Of a DNA stretch of 64,000 bases, positions 26,815-36,229 are shown piece by piece. The translations under genes and the position numbers were made by a program. The DNA lies in the NCBI RefSeq assembly GCF_023072615.1, contig NZ_JAKNRW010000010.1, positions 111,692-175,691 on the forward strand. Reading direction: 5' to 3'. The notes under the pieces are model-generated. The model saw nothing but the letters and a program-made list of their open reading frames with translations. It made no database searches and had not been told where the DNA came from. The stretch's first letter is position 1. Each line of letters starts with the position of its first letter. The DNA comes from Pseudomonas violetae (GTDB lineage Bacteria > Pseudomonadota > Gammaproteobacteria > Pseudomonadales > Pseudomonadaceae).

Positions 26815-27596
26815 CCGCAGTTGATACCCAAACGATTCACCGCGTGATGCACGAAATCAAACGTCGCCGCCTGGAAGTCCTGCGCGTGGTGGACCTGACC
26901 CCGAGGATGCGTCGCATCACTGTGGGAGGGCCCCAATTGGCCGGTTTTGTCAGCCTCGGCGCCGACGACCACGTCAAGCTGCTGTTCCCGCAGAACGCTG
27001 CAGAACAAGCCGCCATGGAAAACCTGGTGCTCGGCGCCGGCAAGGACAACGGCCCGATGCCGGCCATGCGCGACTACACCCCACGCCGCTACGACCTTGA
27101 TGCCCTCGAACTGGACATCGACTTCGTCCTGCACGGCGACGGCCCTGCTTCGACTTGGGCCGAACAGGCCAAGCCAGGGCAATTCCTGCACATTGGCGGG
27201 CCACGGGGTTCGATGATCGTGCCGGACATCTTCGACAGCTACCTGTTGATCGGCGACGAAACCGCCCTGCCGGCCATTGCCCGGCGCCTGGAAGGCCTGG
27301 CGCCGAATCGGCGGGCACTGGTGGTGATCGAAGTGGAGAACGGTGCCGAGCAGCAACGGCTGGAAAGTCCAGCCCAAGTCGACGTGATCTGGGTGTTGCG
27401 CGAGGGCGGTCAGGATCACCTGTTGACGACCGTGAAACAATTGACCATACCCGGCGGCAGTCTTTATGCGTGGGTGGCAACAGAGTCCAAAATGTCACGA
27501 CAGATCCGCCGGGTATTGCTGGACGAGCACGGCCTGGACGAGAAATTTGTCAAGGCGGTCGGCTACTGGCGTCTGGATGACAGCGACGAGGAATGA
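26811..27596 (+). CDS. Siderophore-interacting protein, NAD(P)H-dependent ferric-chelate reductase (YqjH/ViuB-like)
   Basis: 261 aa, cytoplasmic. The N-terminal FAD-binding barrel has MRRITVGGPQLAGF and the flavin motif RDYTPRRYD, followed by LHGDGPASTWAEQAKPGQFL and GGPRGSMIVPD. The C-terminal NAD(P)H domain begins LIGDETALPAIARRLE and ends YWRLDDSDEE. Members release iron from siderophores by reduction. It is co-transcribed with, and overlaps, the PadR gene. Its last 34 bases overlap the convergent Pr6Pr gene on the other strand. Confidence 0.92.
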   Translation: MTAVDTQTIHRVMHEIKRRRLEVLRVVDLTPRMRRITVGGPQLAGFVSLGADDHVKLLFPQNAAEQAAMENLVLGAGKDNGPMPAMRDYTPRRYDLDALELDIDFVLHGDGPASTWAEQAKPGQFLHIGGPRGSMIVPDIFDSYLLIGDETALPAIARRLEGLAPNRRALVVIEVENGAEQQRLESPAQVDVIWVLREGGQDHLLTTVKQLTIPGGSLYAWVATESKMSRQIRRVLLDEHGLDEKFVKAVGYWRLDDSDEE

Positions 27597-28225
27597 CGCC
27601 AGCGGTCCAGGCCGATCACCACCAGGGAAATCAACACAAACCCCACCAGTAAACCGGCCGCATTGAGAAACACCTGTGGATAACCCAGCTTGTCCACGTC
27701 AATGAACGGATAGGGATACACCGCCAGCTCATGCCCGCGAAGCAGCGAGTAGGCGAAATACAGCAGGGGGTAAATCACCCAGAGGCCAATGTGTCGCAGG
27801 CGCAATGTGCCTTTGGGTACACACCACCACCAATAGCCCAGAAATAACACGGGCATGACGTCGTGCAGCAACTCATCGGCCAGAAACTGCCAGCCTTCGG
27901 GATGCCATAAGTGGCGCAGCAGTGCGCTGTAGGTCAGGCCCACCACCGCAATGCTCACTGCCACCGCGCTGGCCACCCACGGCTGCAGGAACCAGCGCCG
28001 CATGGCCGATGGCCGGGAAGTCCACTCGCAGGTCAGCACGGTCGCCACCAGGGTGTTGCTCAGCACCGTGAAGAAGCTGAAGAAACTCATCAGCCCGCCC
28101 AGCAGACTGGCTTCAATGCTCCAGCGTGAGTACAGAATCAGATACAGCTGAATGCTCAGCCCTGCCCACCCAAGGAGGGCGGCAACGGCGACGAAACAAC
28201 GCCGAGTGGCACACGGGTTGACCAT
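27563..28225 (-). CDS. Pr6Pr family membrane protein
   Basis: 220 aa from the ATG at 28225; an open frame continues upstream but would run through the neighbouring gene. Six membrane segments are visible, with the family landmarks FFSFFTVLSNTLVA, ADELLHDVMPVLFLGYWWW, WVIYPLLYFAYSLLRG and YPYPFIDVDKLGY. The pattern recalls FAR-17a/AIG1-like proteins; no biochemical role is established for the bacterial members. It starts two bases after the VF530-family gene, forming an operon with it, and its 3' end overlaps the siderophore-interacting protein gene. Confidence 0.85.
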   Translation of the reverse strand: MVNPCATRRCFVAVAALLGWAGLSIQLYLILYSRWSIEASLLGGLMSFFSFFTVLSNTLVATVLTCEWTSRPSAMRRWFLQPWVASAVAVSIAVVGLTYSALLRHLWHPEGWQFLADELLHDVMPVLFLGYWWWCVPKGTLRLRHIGLWVIYPLLYFAYSLLRGHELAVYPYPFIDVDKLGYPQVFLNAAGLLVGFVLISLVVIGLDRWRHSSSLSSRRQ

Positions 28226-28227
28226 GC

Positions 28228-28458
28228 TCAGAGCGGCCGCTTGGTGCGCATCAGCTTTATATACAAGTGTTCGACCTTCTCCCGCGCCCACGGGGTCTTG
28301 CGCAGGAAGGTCAGGCTCGACTTGATGCTCGGGTCGCTCTTGAAGCAGCGAATGTCGATGCGTTCGGCCAGCCCCGACCATTCATAGTGCTCAACCAGGG
28401 CATTGAGGATCTGCTCCAGCGTCACGCCGTGCAGCGGGTTGTTGTTCTGTTCGGTCAT
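28228..28458 (-). CDS. VF530 family DNA-binding-like small protein
   Basis: 76 aa from the ATG at 28458, which has GAAGG 7 bases upstream; longer upstream frames lack such a site. It is nearly all family signature: [38 protein letters not shown] and [12 protein letters not shown]. This is the DUF2132/VF530 family of small proteins with a SAP-like helical fold and no known function. Adjacent to the Pr6Pr gene with a two-base gap. Confidence 0.9.
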   Translation of the reverse strand: MTEQNNNPLHGVTLEQILNALVEHYEWSGLAERIDIRCFKSDPSIKSSLTFLRKTPWAREKVEHLYIKLMRTKRPL

Positions 28459-28730
28459 GCCGGGCCTTCGAGCGAAGTGGGAATTGGAAGCCGCGCACCT
28501 TAGCCGAGGGCTTCGTCGGGGGGAAGTGATCTGTGTGCGGCCTGCTAAATGTAGCCTTGGTGCCATGGACTGTTACCGATTTTGAAAGGCAGCATGTCAG
28601 GAAAAGCCCTTTCGCTATTTGTAACAGAACATTATCCTTACGCCCGTCCCGGCTGAAACGCTTCCGCTGCCTGCTCCACCCCTTGCTGTTTTCAGTTCAT
28701 CCCCCAGAAAAAGATCAAGAATTTCTTCCC

Positions 28731-30113
28731 ATGCCCGATTTGCCAATTTCGCAAGACAGCGCTGTCCGAACGCCTGTTGCCCGCCTGAAAATGCCTTGCC
28801 TGATCAGCGGCTTTACCGCAATGAGCCTGGCTGCCTGTGCCCAGGCCGCTCCCGCCTTCGACAGCGAGTCACCCTGGATGCTCGGTGACTGGAACGGCAG
28901 TCGCACCGAGCTTGCGCAAAAAGGCTACGACTTCAAAGTCGATTACACCGGCGAAATGGGCAGTAACCTGCACGGCGGCTACGACCACGATCGCACGGCG
29001 CGCTACAGCGACCAGTTCGGTCTGGGCACCCACCTGGACCTGCAGAAAATTCTCGGCTGGGACGCGGCCGAATTCCAGCTGACCGTCACCGAGCGCAGCG
29101 GCAACAATATCAGCAACGACCGCATCAACGACCCGCGCGTCGGCGGGTTCACGTCGGCCCAGGAAGTCTGGGGCCGCGGGCAGACCTGGCGCCTGACGCA
29201 AATGTGGTATCAACAGAAATTCTTCGACCAGAAACTCGACATCAAGGCCGGTCGTTTCGGTGAAGGCGAAGACTTCAACAGCTTCCCGTGCGACTTCCAG
29301 AACCTGGCGTTCTGTGGCTCCCAGGTAGGCAACTGGGTCGGTGGTATCTGGTACAACTGGCCGGTCAGCCAATGGGCGCTGCGCGTCAAATATCACCTGA
29401 CGCCAGCGCTGTATGCGCAGGTCGGTGCCTACGAGCAGAACCCGTCCAACCTGGACCGCAACAATGGCTTCAAACTCAGTGGCAGCGGTACCCAGGGGGC
29501 GATCCTGCCGGTGGAACTGGTGTGGTCGCCGAAGGTCAATGGCCTGCCAGGCGAGTACCGCGCCGGTTATTACTACAGCAACGCCAAGGCCACCGACGCC
29601 TACAAGGACAGCAATGGTCAGCCGGCAGCCCTGAGCGGCGAGGCCTACCGCAGTGCCTCGAGCAAGCACGGCGTGTGGCTTGGCGTGCAACAGCAACTGA
29701 CCAGCCGGGCCAGCGACAACTCCCGGGGCCTGAGCATCTTCGCCAACGGCACGATGCATGACAAGAAGACCAACGCCATCGACAACTATGTCCAGGCCGG
29801 GGTCGTCTACAAGGGGCTATTCGATGCACGGGCCAAGGACGATATCGGTTTCGCCATGGCTCGCGTCCACGTCAACCCGGCGTATCGCAAGAATGCCGAG
29901 GCGACCAATCAGGCGCGCGCCGTGTCCGATTTCGACGACCCGACGTTCCTGCCGCCGCAAGACACCGAATACAGCGCCGAACTCTACTACGGCGTGCACC
30001 TCACCCATTGGCTGACCGTGCGCCCGAACCTGCAGTACATCCGCCACCCGGGTGGCGTCGACCAGGTCGATGACGCGTTGATTGGCGGGATCAAGATCCA
30101 GTCTTCGTTCTAA
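28731..30113 (+). CDS. oprB: Carbohydrate-selective porin, OprB family
   Basis: 460 aa from the ATG at 28731; a start at 28791 (MPCLISGFTAMSLAACAQA) would give a tidier signal peptide and cannot be excluded, since neither has a strong ribosome-binding site. The mature part starts APAFDSESPWMLGDWNGSRT, then KGYDFKVDYTGEM, RFGEGEDFNSFPCDFQNLAF and NWVGGIWYNWP, and ends with DDALIGGIKIQSSF, the aromatic C-terminus of an outer-membrane barrel. These match OprB porins for glucose and other sugars. The next gene is the periplasmic glucose dehydrogenase, so the pair supplies glucose for direct oxidation. Confidence 0.9.
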   Translation: MPDLPISQDSAVRTPVARLKMPCLISGFTAMSLAACAQAAPAFDSESPWMLGDWNGSRTELAQKGYDFKVDYTGEMGSNLHGGYDHDRTARYSDQFGLGTHLDLQKILGWDAAEFQLTVTERSGNNISNDRINDPRVGGFTSAQEVWGRGQTWRLTQMWYQQKFFDQKLDIKAGRFGEGEDFNSFPCDFQNLAFCGSQVGNWVGGIWYNWPVSQWALRVKYHLTPALYAQVGAYEQNPSNLDRNNGFKLSGSGTQGAILPVELVWSPKVNGLPGEYRAGYYYSNAKATDAYKDSNGQPAALSGEAYRSASSKHGVWLGVQQQLTSRASDNSRGLSIFANGTMHDKKTNAIDNYVQAGVVYKGLFDARAKDDIGFAMARVHVNPAYRKNAEATNQARAVSDFDDPTFLPPQDTEYSAELYYGVHLTHWLTVRPNLQYIRHPGGVDQVDDALIGGIKIQSSF

Positions 30114-30130
30114 AGCACACCACACCCCCA

Positions 30131-30235
30131 CTGCAGGAGCGAGCTTGCTCGCGATGGACCCGAGAACACCGCAGGGCACCAGACACCCAGCGTCATCGTT
30201 AACGACCATCGCGAGCGAGCTCGCTCCTACAGGGG
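30131..30235. repeat. Inverted REP pair (GGAGCGAGCTTGCTCGCGATGG type)
   Basis: Two REP elements in opposite orientation (30131-30157 and 30206-30233) flank a 48-base spacer between the OprB and gcd genes. The same element type occurs at 40565-40670. It may act as an mRNA-processing or termination hairpin. Confidence 0.88.
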
Positions 30236-30325
30236 GCGGTTTTTTATCTGAACCATGCCCACGCCAGATCGTCATCTACAGTGAACTTGCGCGGGACTAC
30301 TTAAAACGTCACGGAGAACCACACT

Positions 30326-32737
30326 ATGAGCACTGATGGTGCTTTAAGTCGAAGCCGTCTATTGCCGACACTGCTCGGCATTCTGCTTTTGCTAATGGGC
30401 CTGGCCATGCTGGCCGGGGGAATCAAGCTGAGCATGCTGGGCGGCTCGCTTTACTACCTGCTGGCCGGTATCGGCCTGACGCTGACCGGCGCCCTGCTGA
30501 TCGCCGCACGCCGTGCTGCGCTTGGCCTGTACGCACTGGTGCTGTTTGCCAGCACCGTCTGGTCGCTGTGGGAAGTTGGCCTCGACTGGTGGCAACTGGT
30601 ACCACGCCTGGCGCTGCTGTTTGCCTTGGGCATCGTCATGTTGCTGCCGTGGTTCCGCCGTCCGATGGTACGCGAAGGCACTGGCCCGCTGACCACCGGC
30701 GTTCTGGCCGTGGCCGTGGTGATAGCAGGCGCAGCCGCACTGGCCAGCCAATTCACCAACCCGGGTGAAATCAAGGGCCAGCTGGACCGCGACAGCGTGC
30801 CGGGCATGGCCAATACCGCCCCGGACATGCCGGACGGTGACTGGAACTCCTACGGCCGTAGCGCCCACGGCGATCGCTATTCGCCACTGGCGCAGATCAC
30901 CCCGGAAAATGTCCACAAGCTGGTTCCAGCCTGGGAGTTCCGCACCGGTGACCTCCCGGGGCCGAACGATCCTGGCGAAACGACTGCGGAAAACACCCCG
31001 CTGAAAGTCAACGGCATGCTGTACGTGTGCACGCCGCACAGCCAGGTGATCGCCCTTGATCCGGACACCGGCAAGGAAATCTGGCGTTTCGATCCGAAGC
31101 TCTCCACGCAGAACGCGGCGAACTTCAAGGGATGGGCGCACATGACCTGCCGCGGCGTGTCGTATCACGACGACGCCGTCTACGCTTCCGAGCAGAGCCC
31201 GACGGGTACTGCCAGCCCTGCACCGGCCAGCAACGCCTGCCCGCGTCGCATCTTCCTGCCAACCGCCGACACCCGCTTGATCGCCCTGAATGCCGACACC
31301 GGCAAGATGTGCGAAGACTTCGGTAACGGTGGCCAGGTTGACCTCAGCGCCAACATCGGCGGCTTCAATGCCGGCGGTTACTACTCCACCTCGCCACCAG
31401 CCGTCACCAAAGACCTGGTAGTGATTGGTGGTCACGTCACCGACAACGTTTCCACCGACGAGCCAAGCGGCGTGATCCGCGCGTTCGACGTGCACACTGG
31501 CAAGCTGGTGTGGAACTGGGACAGCGGCAACCCGGATGACACCACGCCGATTGCCGAAGGCCAGGTCTACACCCGCAACTCGCCAAACATGTGGTCGATG
31601 TTCGCCGTCGACGAAAAACTCGGCATGCTCTACCTGCCAATGGGCAACCAGACCCCGGATCAGTTCGGTGGCGCGCGTACCCCTGAGTCGGAACTGCACG
31701 CTGCCGGCCTGACCGCGCTGGACATCGCCACCGGCCAGGTGCGCTGGCACATGCAGTTCACCCACCATGACCTGTGGGACATGGACGTGGGTGGCCAGCC
31801 GACCCTGATGGACCTGAAAACTGCGGACGGCGTGAAGCCCGCGGTACTCGCGTCCACCAAACAGGGCAGCATCTACGTGCTGGACCGCAGCACCGGCAAG
31901 CCGATCGTGCCGATCAACGAAGTGCCGGTTCCGCAGGGCGCTGTTGAAGGTGATCACACTTCGCCAACCCAGCCGAAATCCGACCTCAACCTCATGCCAC
32001 CGCCGCTGCAGGAACGTGACATGTGGGGCGTGACTCCGTTCGATCAACTGATCTGCCGGATCGACTTCCAATCCATGCGCTACGACGGCCCGTTCACACC
32101 GCCATCGCTACAGGGTTCGATTGTCTATCCAGGTAACTTCGGCGTGTTCGACTGGGGCGGTATCTCGGTTGACCCGGTGCGCCAGATCGCTTTCGTGAAC
32201 CCAAGCTACATGGCGTTCAAATCGAAATTGATCCCGGCCGCCGAAATCGCTGCCCAAGGCCCGCGTAAAAGCGAAACCGAAGGTGTGCAGCCAAACAAAG
32301 GCGCGCCATACGGCGTCGTCCTCGAAGCACTGTTGTCGCCAATGGGCCTGCCGTGCCAGGCGCCGGCCTGGGGCTACGTGGCGGCGGTCGACCTGACCAC
32401 CTCGAAAGTCCTGTGGAAGCACAAGAACGGCACCGTGCGCGATAGCTCGCCGGTTCCGATCCCGCTGAGCATGGGCGTACCGAGCCTTGGCGGCACATTT
32501 GTCACCGCCGGTGGCGTGGGCTTCCTGAGCGGCACCCTCGACCAGTACCTGCGTGCCTACGACATGAAAAACGGTAAGCAGTTGTGGGAAGGCCGCCTGC
32601 CAGCTGGCGCGCAAACCACGCCGATGACCTATACCGGCAAGGACGGCAAGCAGTACGTGCTGGTCGTGGCCGGCGGTCACGGCTCGCTGGGCACCAAGCA
32701 GGGTGACTACGTGATTGCTTACAAACTGTCCGAGTAA
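30326..32737 (+). CDS. gcd: Membrane-bound PQQ-dependent glucose dehydrogenase
   Basis: 803 aa. Five N-terminal membrane helices (to about residue 145) are followed by the periplasmic eight-bladed PQQ propeller: DWNSYGRSAHGDRYSPLAQI, ENTPLKVNGMLYVCTPHSQV, WKHKNGTVRDSSP and a final GHGSLGTKQGDYVIAYKLSE. Length and domain order match Gcd of Pseudomonas, which oxidises glucose to gluconolactone in the periplasm and feeds electrons to ubiquinone. A related quinate/shikimate dehydrogenase is the alternative, made less likely by the adjacent OprB gene. It is followed by a strong terminator. Confidence 0.92.
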   Translation: MSTDGALSRSRLLPTLLGILLLLMGLAMLAGGIKLSMLGGSLYYLLAGIGLTLTGALLIAARRAALGLYALVLFASTVWSLWEVGLDWWQLVPRLALLFALGIVMLLPWFRRPMVREGTGPLTTGVLAVAVVIAGAAALASQFTNPGEIKGQLDRDSVPGMANTAPDMPDGDWNSYGRSAHGDRYSPLAQITPENVHKLVPAWEFRTGDLPGPNDPGETTAENTPLKVNGMLYVCTPHSQVIALDPDTGKEIWRFDPKLSTQNAANFKGWAHMTCRGVSYHDDAVYASEQSPTGTASPAPASNACPRRIFLPTADTRLIALNADTGKMCEDFGNGGQVDLSANIGGFNAGGYYSTSPPAVTKDLVVIGGHVTDNVSTDEPSGVIRAFDVHTGKLVWNWDSGNPDDTTPIAEGQVYTRNSPNMWSMFAVDEKLGMLYLPMGNQTPDQFGGARTPESELHAAGLTALDIATGQVRWHMQFTHHDLWDMDVGGQPTLMDLKTADGVKPAVLASTKQGSIYVLDRSTGKPIVPINEVPVPQGAVEGDHTSPTQPKSDLNLMPPPLQERDMWGVTPFDQLICRIDFQSMRYDGPFTPPSLQGSIVYPGNFGVFDWGGISVDPVRQIAFVNPSYMAFKSKLIPAAEIAAQGPRKSETEGVQPNKGAPYGVVLEALLSPMGLPCQAPAWGYVAAVDLTTSKVLWKHKNGTVRDSSPVPIPLSMGVPSLGGTFVTAGGVGFLSGTLDQYLRAYDMKNGKQLWEGRLPAGAQTTPMTYTGKDGKQYVLVVAGGHGSLGTKQGDYVIAYKLSE

Positions 32738-32755
32738 TTTTTAGCGGCAGTAACC

Positions 32756-32788
32756 AAAGGCGACTCCCGCGAGGGAGTCGCCTTTTTT
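32756..32788 (+). terminator. Rho-independent terminator of gcd
   Basis: GGCGACTCCC (32759-32768) pairs with GGGAGTCGCC (32773-32782) around GCGA, followed by TTTTTT; the AAA/TTT flanks extend the stem to 13 pairs. Confidence 0.95.
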
Positions 32789-32909
32789 ATGACCACCACA
32801 GCCCCCCCTGTGGGAGCGAGCCGCCACTACCTGTCGATATTGCCCCTGCCATTGAAACCACCCGCCACCTGCCCCATCTAAGATCCATATCCCATTGCGC
32901 AGGTGCCCC

Positions 32910-35327
32910 ATGAGCGACCAGCAAGAATTCCCTGAAGACCTCAGCGAATACGCCGACCCCGAGAACGCCGAGCATCACTCCACCGGCAAAGGCCTCGCAC
33001 TGCCCGGCCAGAACCTGCCGGACAAGGTCTACATCATCCCGATCCACAACCGCCCGTTCTTCCCGGCTCAAGTACTGCCGGTCATCGTCAATGAGGAACC
33101 CTGGGCTGAAACCCTGGATCTGGTCAGCAAATCCGAGCATCACTCCCTGGCCCTGTTCTACATGGACACGCCCCAGGAAGACCCGCGCCACTTCGACACC
33201 TCGGCCCTGCCGCTCTACGGCACGCTGGTCAAGGTGCACCACGCCAGCCGCGAAAACGGCAAGCTGCAGTTCGTCGCCCAAGGCCTGACCCGCGTGCGTA
33301 TCCGCACCTGGCTCAAGCACCACCGCCCACCGTACCTGGTGGAAGTCGAATACCCGCATCAACCCACCGAGCCGACCGATGAGGTCAAGGCCTACGGCAT
33401 GGCGCTCATCAATGCGATCAAGGAACTGTTGCCGCTCAACCCGCTGTACAGCGAAGAGCTGAAGAACTACCTCAATCGCTTCAGCCCCAACGATCCTTCC
33501 CCGCTGACCGACTTCGCCGCCGCACTCACTTCCGCCACCGGCAACGAGCTGCAGGAAGTGCTCGACTGTGTGCCGATGCTCAAGCGCATGGAAAAAGTCC
33601 TGCCGATGTTGCGCAAGGAAGTCGAAGTCGCACGCCTGCAGAAGGAAATTTCTGCCGAGGTGAACCGCAAGATCGGTGAACACCAGCGCGAGTTCTTCCT
33701 AAAGGAGCAGTTGAAGGTCATCCAGCAGGAGCTGGGCCTGACCAAGGACGATCGTAGCGCCGACATAGAACAGTTCGAGCAGCGTCTGGAAGGTAAGGTG
33801 CTGTCCGCCCAGGCGCAGAAACGTATTGCCGAAGAAATGAACAAGCTGTCGATCCTCGAAACCGGCTCGCCGGAGTATGCGGTCACCCGCAACTACCTCG
33901 ATTGGGCGACCTCGGTGCCTTGGGGCGTCTACGGCGAGGACAAGCTCGACCTCAAGCGTGCCCGCAAGGTCCTGGACAAACACCATGCCGGCCTCGACGA
34001 CATCAAGGATCGCATCCTCGAATTCCTCGCCGTGGGTGCCTATAAAGGCGAAATCAGCGGCTCCATTGTGCTGCTGGTCGGCCCGCCCGGTGTGGGCAAG
34101 ACCAGCGTCGGCAAATCCATCGCCGAATCCCTCGGCCGCCCGTTCTATCGCTTCAGCCTTGGCGGCATGCGCGACGAAGCCGAGATCAAGGGCCATCGGC
34201 GCACCTACATCGGCGCGCAACCGGGCAAGCTGGTGCAGGCGCTTAAAGACGTCGAAGTGATGAACCCGGTGATCATGCTCGACGAGATCGACAAGATGGG
34301 CCAGAGCTACCAGGGCGATCCGGCCTCGGCGCTGCTGGAAACCCTGGACCCGGAACAGAACGTCGAATTCCTCGACCATTACCTGGACTTGCGCATGGAC
34401 TTGTCCAAAGTCCTGTTCGTGTGTACCGCCAACACCCTGGATTCAATTCCCGGCCCGCTGCTGGACCGGATGGAAGTGATTCGCCTGTCGGGCTATATCA
34501 CCGAAGAAAAGATCGCCATCGCCAAGCGGCACCTGTGGCCGAAACAGCTGGAAAAGGCCGGTGTTTCCAAAGGCAGCCTGTCGATCAGCGACAGCGCGTT
34601 GAGAGCGTTGATCGATGGCTACGCCCGGGAGGCCGGGGTTCGTCAGCTGGAAAAACAACTGGGTAAACTGGTGCGCAAGGCGGTAGTCAAGCTTATCGAC
34701 GAGCCGAAGGCCGTGATCAAGCTCGGCCCCAAAGACCTCGAAGCCTCCCTCGGTCACCCGGTGTTCCGCAATGAGCAAGTGCTCTCCGGCACAGGCGTCA
34801 TCACCGGCCTGGCCTGGACCAGCATGGGCGGCGCCACCTTGCCGATCGAGGCGACACGCATCCATACGCTCAACCGCGGCTTCAAGCTCACCGGGCAACT
34901 GGGTGACGTGATGAAAGAATCGGCAGAAATTGCCTACAGCTACGTCAGCTCAAACCTGAAGTCTTTTGGCGGCGATCCGAAGTTTTTCGACGAAGCCTTT
35001 GTGCACTTGCACGTTCCAGAGGGTGCCACCCCCAAGGACGGCCCAAGCGCGGGCGTAACCATGGCCAGCGCCCTGCTGTCCCTGGCGCGCAACCAGCCGC
35101 CGAAAAAAGGCGTGGCGATGACGGGTGAACTGACCTTGACCGGGCATGTACTGCCCATTGGCGGAGTGCGCGAGAAAGTGATTGCTGCGCGGCGACAGAA
35201 GATTTTCGAATTGATATTGCCGGAACCTAACCGTGGCAGTTTTGACGAATTACCGGATTACTTGAAAGAAGGAATTACCGTGCACTTTGCCAAGCGGTTC
35301 GCGGACGTCGCGAAAATATTGTTTTAA
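32910..35327 (+). CDS. ATP-dependent protease Lon, second Pseudomonas type (AsrA-like)
   Basis: 805 aa from the ATG at 32910; an ATG at 32895 is a poorer alternative. The N-terminal substrate domain begins DKVYIIPIHNRPFFPAQVLP after about 35 extra acidic residues, unlike canonical LonA and like P. aeruginosa PA0779 (AsrA). The AAA domain has Walker A GPPGVGKTS (about 391-399), GMRDEAEIKGHRRTYIGA and MLDEIDKM. The protease domain has the Ser713/Lys756 dyad in PKDGPSAGVTMA and LPIGGVREKVIAA. It degrades misfolded and regulatory proteins in the cytoplasm. A decayed copy of its 3' end lies at 36709-36900. Confidence 0.93.
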   Translation: MSDQQEFPEDLSEYADPENAEHHSTGKGLALPGQNLPDKVYIIPIHNRPFFPAQVLPVIVNEEPWAETLDLVSKSEHHSLALFYMDTPQEDPRHFDTSALPLYGTLVKVHHASRENGKLQFVAQGLTRVRIRTWLKHHRPPYLVEVEYPHQPTEPTDEVKAYGMALINAIKELLPLNPLYSEELKNYLNRFSPNDPSPLTDFAAALTSATGNELQEVLDCVPMLKRMEKVLPMLRKEVEVARLQKEISAEVNRKIGEHQREFFLKEQLKVIQQELGLTKDDRSADIEQFEQRLEGKVLSAQAQKRIAEEMNKLSILETGSPEYAVTRNYLDWATSVPWGVYGEDKLDLKRARKVLDKHHAGLDDIKDRILEFLAVGAYKGEISGSIVLLVGPPGVGKTSVGKSIAESLGRPFYRFSLGGMRDEAEIKGHRRTYIGAQPGKLVQALKDVEVMNPVIMLDEIDKMGQSYQGDPASALLETLDPEQNVEFLDHYLDLRMDLSKVLFVCTANTLDSIPGPLLDRMEVIRLSGYITEEKIAIAKRHLWPKQLEKAGVSKGSLSISDSALRALIDGYAREAGVRQLEKQLGKLVRKAVVKLIDEPKAVIKLGPKDLEASLGHPVFRNEQVLSGTGVITGLAWTSMGGATLPIEATRIHTLNRGFKLTGQLGDVMKESAEIAYSYVSSNLKSFGGDPKFFDEAFVHLHVPEGATPKDGPSAGVTMASALLSLARNQPPKKGVAMTGELTLTGHVLPIGGVREKVIAARRQKIFELILPEPNRGSFDELPDYLKEGITVHFAKRFADVAKILF

Positions 35328-35350
35328 TTTAACAGTATAAAGCCCTGACA

Positions 35351-35383
35351 CCACCTGTCGGAACTGACACTTCTAACAGGTGG
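35351..35383 (+). terminator. Hairpin downstream of lon
   Basis: CCACCTGT (35351-35358) and ACAGGTGG (35376-35383) are perfect arms around a 17-base loop, 23 bases after the lon stop. No T run follows, so it may stabilise the mRNA rather than terminate. Confidence 0.4.
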
Positions 35384-35430
35384 AGCCCACCCCCAAAGCT
35401 TGATAAAAAGGTTGCTCGAACCCCACCCTA

Positions 35431-36054
35431 GTGAGCGTAATCATGACCGATAGTTCGCCATTACCCCCTCCAACCATCGTGAGCCCAAAGCAGGCAGAAG
35501 AAGTTGAAAAACTGCTACTCCAAGGGACAGGCACCCCCGGCGCCTTCATTGAATTCAACTTCAGTTTTTGGAGTGCAGATAAGTGGCAAGCCGGGACAGA
35601 GGTTAAGCAGGACGGAACCTGGAGCTTCACACCTGAAGGAGCGGGTTTAGACAAACCTGGGGATGTCTGGATCAGGGTCAGGCAAATGAAGCATTGGCCA
35701 GCAGAAACCTCACTACCCAGCGAAACAATACATTACCGACAATTGCTCGCCCCTCCCGTCATAAAAAAACCGCTCGAGGGAGAGTCTCTGCCTCTGATCG
35801 AACAAACTATCGAAGGAACTGCGTTCTATGGCAGCAGCCTGGTCGATATCGAATTGATCAAAGTAAGCCCACTCCCCACAGGCACGTACAAAACCAGCAT
35901 CAAACCTGATGGTGGGGGCTTCTGGAAGGCCAACCCTAATTGGGCGCTGACAGCCGGTTCGTATGTATTGAAGGCCAGGCAAACTCATACGGACAGTCAT
36001 GGCGTCACCCATGTTTCGAACTGGACTAAGGATTTACCCATTCTTGCCGGCTGA
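35431..36054 (+). CDS. Uncharacterised protein with two bacterial Ig-like repeats
   Basis: 207 aa; no signal peptide or membrane segment. Two beta-rich repeats can be read: residues about 13-105 (PPPTIVSPKQAEEVEKLLLQ, GTGTPGAFIEF, DGTWSFTPEGAGL) and 107-205 (APPVIKKPLEGESLPLIEQT, EGTAFYGSSLVDIEL, DGGGFWKANPNWAL, YVLKARQTH). The P-x-I-x-x-P start, G-T/A turn and D-G-x-W/F motif are typical of bacterial Ig-like modules in surface proteins and toxins. Here the modules stand alone, so this could be a fragment or a small partner protein. The second in-frame ATG (35443) is a possible start. It lies in the block between lon and its duplicated tail. Confidence 0.6.
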   Translation: MSVIMTDSSPLPPPTIVSPKQAEEVEKLLLQGTGTPGAFIEFNFSFWSADKWQAGTEVKQDGTWSFTPEGAGLDKPGDVWIRVRQMKHWPAETSLPSETIHYRQLLAPPVIKKPLEGESLPLIEQTIEGTAFYGSSLVDIELIKVSPLPTGTYKTSIKPDGGGFWKANPNWALTAGSYVLKARQTHTDSHGVTHVSNWTKDLPILAG

Positions 36055-36229
36055 GCTGAAACGTACCCTATATTGCTGAGACGGTCAGACCAAGTTACCT
36101 GGACGCCTCCATTTCCCCATGGATAACATTTGAAACACCTTGCCACCCTAACCCGCTATTTATATCAGTACCTGCACTTGAACGCTGACTGTACATTCAA
36201 GGTTCCTTTACGCCTTGAGATAAAAGCCC

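Noticed and set aside
30392..32071. 559-codon minus-strand open frame
   Set aside because: Antisense to gcd; no recognisable domain or start.
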